Source: Candidatus Eiseniibacteriota bacterium (GTDB lineage Bacteria; Joyebacterota; Joyebacteria; Joyebacterales; Joyebacteraceae). From it: 8,126 nt of DNA. Both the position numbers and the translations under genes were made by a program. The stretch covers positions 1 to 8,126 of the forward strand of contig DAOWER010000192.1 in NCBI GenBank assembly GCA_030638405.1. Direction: 5' to 3'. Numbering within the stretch: the stretch's first letter is position 1; the number at the start of each line of letters is the position of its first letter. Shown here piece after piece: positions 5,973 through 8,126 of this stretch. The notes under the pieces were generated by a model that had not been told where the DNA came from, did not search any database, and saw only the letters and a list, made by a program, of their open reading frames with translations.

Positions 5973-8126
5973 CTAACCGCGGAGGATGACCGAGGCCGGT
6001 CCGTCCTCCGCGGTCAGGTACTGTCCCGCCACGCGCACGATATCGTCGTTGGTGATCCCTCTCACGATGCCCGGAAGTCTGTCGATGTGCTCGTAGCCCA
6101 TCCCTGCCACTTCCGCGAAGGCGTAGCTCGCCGCCCTCGTAGCACCGCGCTGCATGGAGATCTCGAGCATCCCTGCAAGGTAGCGCCGCCCTCTGTCCAG
6201 TTCGTCTTGTGAGAGCCCGTCCCGCGACAGTTCGGAGAGCTCCGAGACAAACGTGCCGACCGCGGTCTCCTCCTGACCCGGTGGCGTCGTCACGTAGCCG
6301 ACGAGCGCGCCTCCGCAACAAGCCGGAACCGGCATCGCTCTGACGCTGTACGCGAACGGTGGCTGTTCGCGCAGCGCTCGCCAGAGCCTCCCTCCCATCA
6401 TCGTCAGCGCGCTGGACACCACGTGCATCGCCGCCGACTCCCGCGTTCCGATTGCGGGGCCGGGGAAGCCGACCGCGACCGAGGACTGCCCTTTCCGCTC
6501 GAACGCCTCGTCCACCCGACCGCGAGGCGGCGGCGCGCTGACAGTGTCTCCTTCGGGCGCCGCCGATCGGGAGAGGCCGGACAGAGCCCGCTCGAGTTCG
6601 TCCGCGGCCCTGCCGGCCGAGACATCGCCGGCCACGCAGACGAAGAGGCTCCCGGCCGCGAATCGCCGCGAATGCCACTCGGCGGTACTCCCGGGGGACA
6701 TGGCCGAGAGCGTCTCTGCGGTCCCTGCGATCGGACGACCGTAGGGATGGCCGGGGAAGAGCAGTGGCACGAGGCGCAGCATCGTCCTGCGGAAAGGATG
6801 GTCCTCGGCCTCCCCCAGCTCCGCGAGCGCCTCGGTGCGGACGGCGTCGAAGTCATCGGCGCGGAGCGCCGGGCGAACCACGGCCTCGCAGAGAATCCCC
6901 AGCGCCTCTCTCAGGTGCTTCGCCAGGACGGTCGCGCCCGCGCCGAAGCCGTCGCGATCGACCGAGACAGAGATGCCACTGCCCAGATCCTCGATGTCGT
7001 CGGCGAGCTGGTCCGCGGACCGTGAGGCGGTTCCTCTGAGCATGTGTTTGAGAGTGAGATTCGTTACTCCGAGCAGGGAATCCGGTTCGTCCCGGAACCC
7101 TCCTCTGAATCCCAGAGCCACCGAGACGAGCGGCAGATGTGGCGATTCCCTGACCACCAGGGACGCGCCGTTTGAGAGCGTCCTCCGTGAGCACGTCGCG
7201 TCCGGGATCTCCCGTGCGATGTGAGGTCTCACAAACCTCTCGCTCCCGGCCCACGCTACCGGAGTCTCCCCCACCAGATGTTCTGCGACGCGGCTGCTGC
7301 CGGACACCGCGGCAGAGACCAGGACGTCCGGGCCTTCCCCGGCGGCGCTGCTTCCCTCGGGCACGTAGGCGACCATCGCCGCCGTCTCGGCGTCGAGGTA
7401 GCCGTTAGCTGCTCGCATCACGTCGTCAGGTGTCACCGCTGCCAGGCGGTCGACATACTCCTCGGCGTACCCGTAGTCTCCCATCGTCTCGAAGAAGCCC
7501 AGGGTCATCGCCATGGTCTCGACGGTCTCATGCTCCAGGAGGTACCCGGCCTCGAGTCGTTTCACGCTTTTGACCATCTCGTCCGCCGCGACAGGTGTGC
7601 TCTGCAGGCGACGAATCTCCGCGAACACGTCCTCGACGATCCTCGCCGGAGGCGCGCCCTGCGTCCCGACGGCGTGCACCGCGAACACGCCCACGTCTCG
7701 ATGCGCCACAACAGACGCGCTGACATCGGACACGAGGCCGGAGGAGGTCTGCAGTGATTTGCGGAGGCGACTGCTTCTTCCAAGCCCGAGCAGGCCGCAG
7801 AGCACGTCCAGAACGGGTATGTCGGGGTCGCGCACGGCGGGTGCCCCGAAGCCCACTATGAGATAGGGCTGCCGGAGGCTCCCGGCAAGGACCGAGGAGC
7901 CCGGCGTCCACGCGGGTCGAGTGCCGGCGCGCTCCTTCCGCCCACCGCCGGCCCCCTCGTGCTGTCGGCCGTCCCCTGCCGACAGGAGCTCCCGTGCTCG
8001 AGCTACGACCTCCCCCGCGTCCACGTCTCCCACGACCACCTGGACCATGTTCCTTGGGGTGTAGTGCGCATGGAGGTGGTCCGACAGAACGGAGCCGTCG
8101 ATGACAGCCAGCGTCTTCTCGGTGCC
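5973..8126 (-). CDS. M16 family (pitrilysin/insulinase-like) zinc peptidase, two-repeat form, 5' end outside window
   Basis: This encodes a protein with two M16 units, each of two domains. The ATG at 8048 is internal: the frame stays open to the window edge, and the residues before it (GTEKTLA ... HYTPRNMVQVVVGDVD) are normal for the end of an M16 first domain. The first domain's HxxEH zinc motif must lie outside. About 717 residues are visible. The second domain of unit 1 (about 7300-7920) has GRSSRLRKSL but lacks the family Arg and Tyr (Gln at 7749-7751, Ser at 7728-7730). A variable linker leads to unit 2, which starts with LSNGASLVVRESPHLPLVSV near 7180. Its zinc motif is degenerate: LTLKH at 7044-7058. 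Its last domain keeps the Arg/Tyr pair (LREQPPFAYSV; Arg 6369-6371, Tyr 6348-6350). M16 enzymes cleave peptides inside a closed chamber, and bacterial ones are often periplasmic; any signal peptide is out of view. The gene converges on the operon. Stop is TAG. Confidence 0.93.
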   Translation of the reverse strand, partial: GTEKTLAVIDGSVLSDHLHAHYTPRNMVQVVVGDVDAGEVVARARELLSAGDGRQHEGAGGGRKERAGTRPAWTPGSSVLAGSLRQPYLIVGFGAPAVRDPDIPVLDVLCGLLGLGRSSRLRKSLQTSSGLVSDVSASVVAHRDVGVFAVHAVGTQGAPPARIVEDVFAEIRRLQSTPVAADEMVKSVKRLEAGYLLEHETVETMAMTLGFFETMGDYGYAEEYVDRLAAVTPDDVMRAANGYLDAETAAMVAYVPEGSSAAGEGPDVLVSAAVSGSSRVAEHLVGETPVAWAGSERFVRPHIAREIPDATCSRRTLSNGASLVVRESPHLPLVSVALGFRGGFRDEPDSLLGVTNLTLKHMLRGTASRSADQLADDIEDLGSGISVSVDRDGFGAGATVLAKHLREALGILCEAVVRPALRADDFDAVRTEALAELGEAEDHPFRRTMLRLVPLLFPGHPYGRPIAGTAETLSAMSPGSTAEWHSRRFAAGSLFVCVAGDVSAGRAADELERALSGLSRSAAPEGDTVSAPPPRGRVDEAFERKGQSSVAVGFPGPAIGTRESAAMHVVSSALTMMGGRLWRALREQPPFAYSVRAMPVPACCGGALVGYVTTPPGQEETAVGTFVSELSELSRDGLSQDELDRGRRYLAGMLEISMQRGATRAASYAFAEVAGMGYEHIDRLPGIVRGITNDDIVRVAGQYLTAEDGPASVILRG
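5976..6014. terminator. Long two-part hairpin inside the last codons of the M16 gene
   Basis: ACCGCGGAGGA (5976-5986) pairs perfectly with TCCTCCGCGGT (6004-6014). Inside it GACCG (5988-5992) pairs with CGGTC (5997-6001) around an AGGC loop, leaving only a one-by-two-base internal loop. The result is a stem of about 16 bp ending directly before the M16 stop codon. Together with the stem at 5919-5947 it probably ends transcription from the + strand operon and possibly that of the M16 gene. On the - strand a loosely T-rich stretch follows; on the + strand none does. Confidence 0.5.

Noticed and set aside
8046..8048. ATG at 8048 (- strand) as the start of the M16 gene
   Set aside because: The 26 codons before it to the window edge are in frame and read like the end of an M16 first domain; starting here would leave out the zinc site.

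Overview
This is a GC-rich window (roughly 60% or more by eye) of tightly packed, ordinary-looking bacterial chromosome. It holds five protein genes and no RNA genes, mobile elements, integrases or CRISPR. Four genes lie on the + strand in one apparent operon: the 3' part of ftsH, then folP, cdaA and a large membrane glycosyltransferase-like protein with a DUF2723/GT117 domain and C-terminal TPRs. A fifth gene, a two-repeat M16 (pitrilysin/insulinase-type) metallopeptidase, converges from the - strand and runs off the right edge.

The gene set suggests a Gram-negative-type bacterium of the FCB superphylum or a related uncultured lineage (Bacteroidota, Gemmatimonadota, Eisenbacteria-like). ftsH-folP is an old, widely shared pairing (E. 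coli has ftsH-folP-glmM). As I recall, folP next to cdaA is typical of Bacteroidota and neighbouring phyla, and long DUF2723 proteins with this exact motif set are common there. The assignment is inference from gene content only. Arginine AGG/AGA and isoleucine ATA codons are used freely despite the high GC, and all five genes stop with TAG.

Layout: 1-1107 ftsH (5' end missing); 3 bases; 1111-2328 folP with an extra N-terminal domain of about 130 residues; 2329-2440 the only sizeable gap in the operon; 2441-3208 cdaA; 10 bases; 3219-5906 the DUF2723 protein; 5907-5972 a convergent gap; 5973-8126 the M16 peptidase (5' end missing). There is no gene-free stretch longer than 112 bases.

The genes cover envelope and general housekeeping: membrane protein quality control (FtsH), folate synthesis (FolP), c-di-AMP signalling (CdaA), probable envelope protein glycosylation (DUF2723/GT117) and peptide or protein turnover (M16). 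The expected partners of cdaA (cdaR/ybbR and glmM) are absent, and the glycosyltransferase takes their place.

I see no clear new multi-gene system. The most interesting non-coding signal is the 112-base folP-cdaA gap. It holds a possible 3' hairpin, a G-quadruplex-compatible pentamer repeat, and a predicted H-type pseudoknot whose last arm covers part of the cdaA ribosome-binding site. The convergent junction carries two strong inverted repeats, one embedded in the last codons of the M16 gene.
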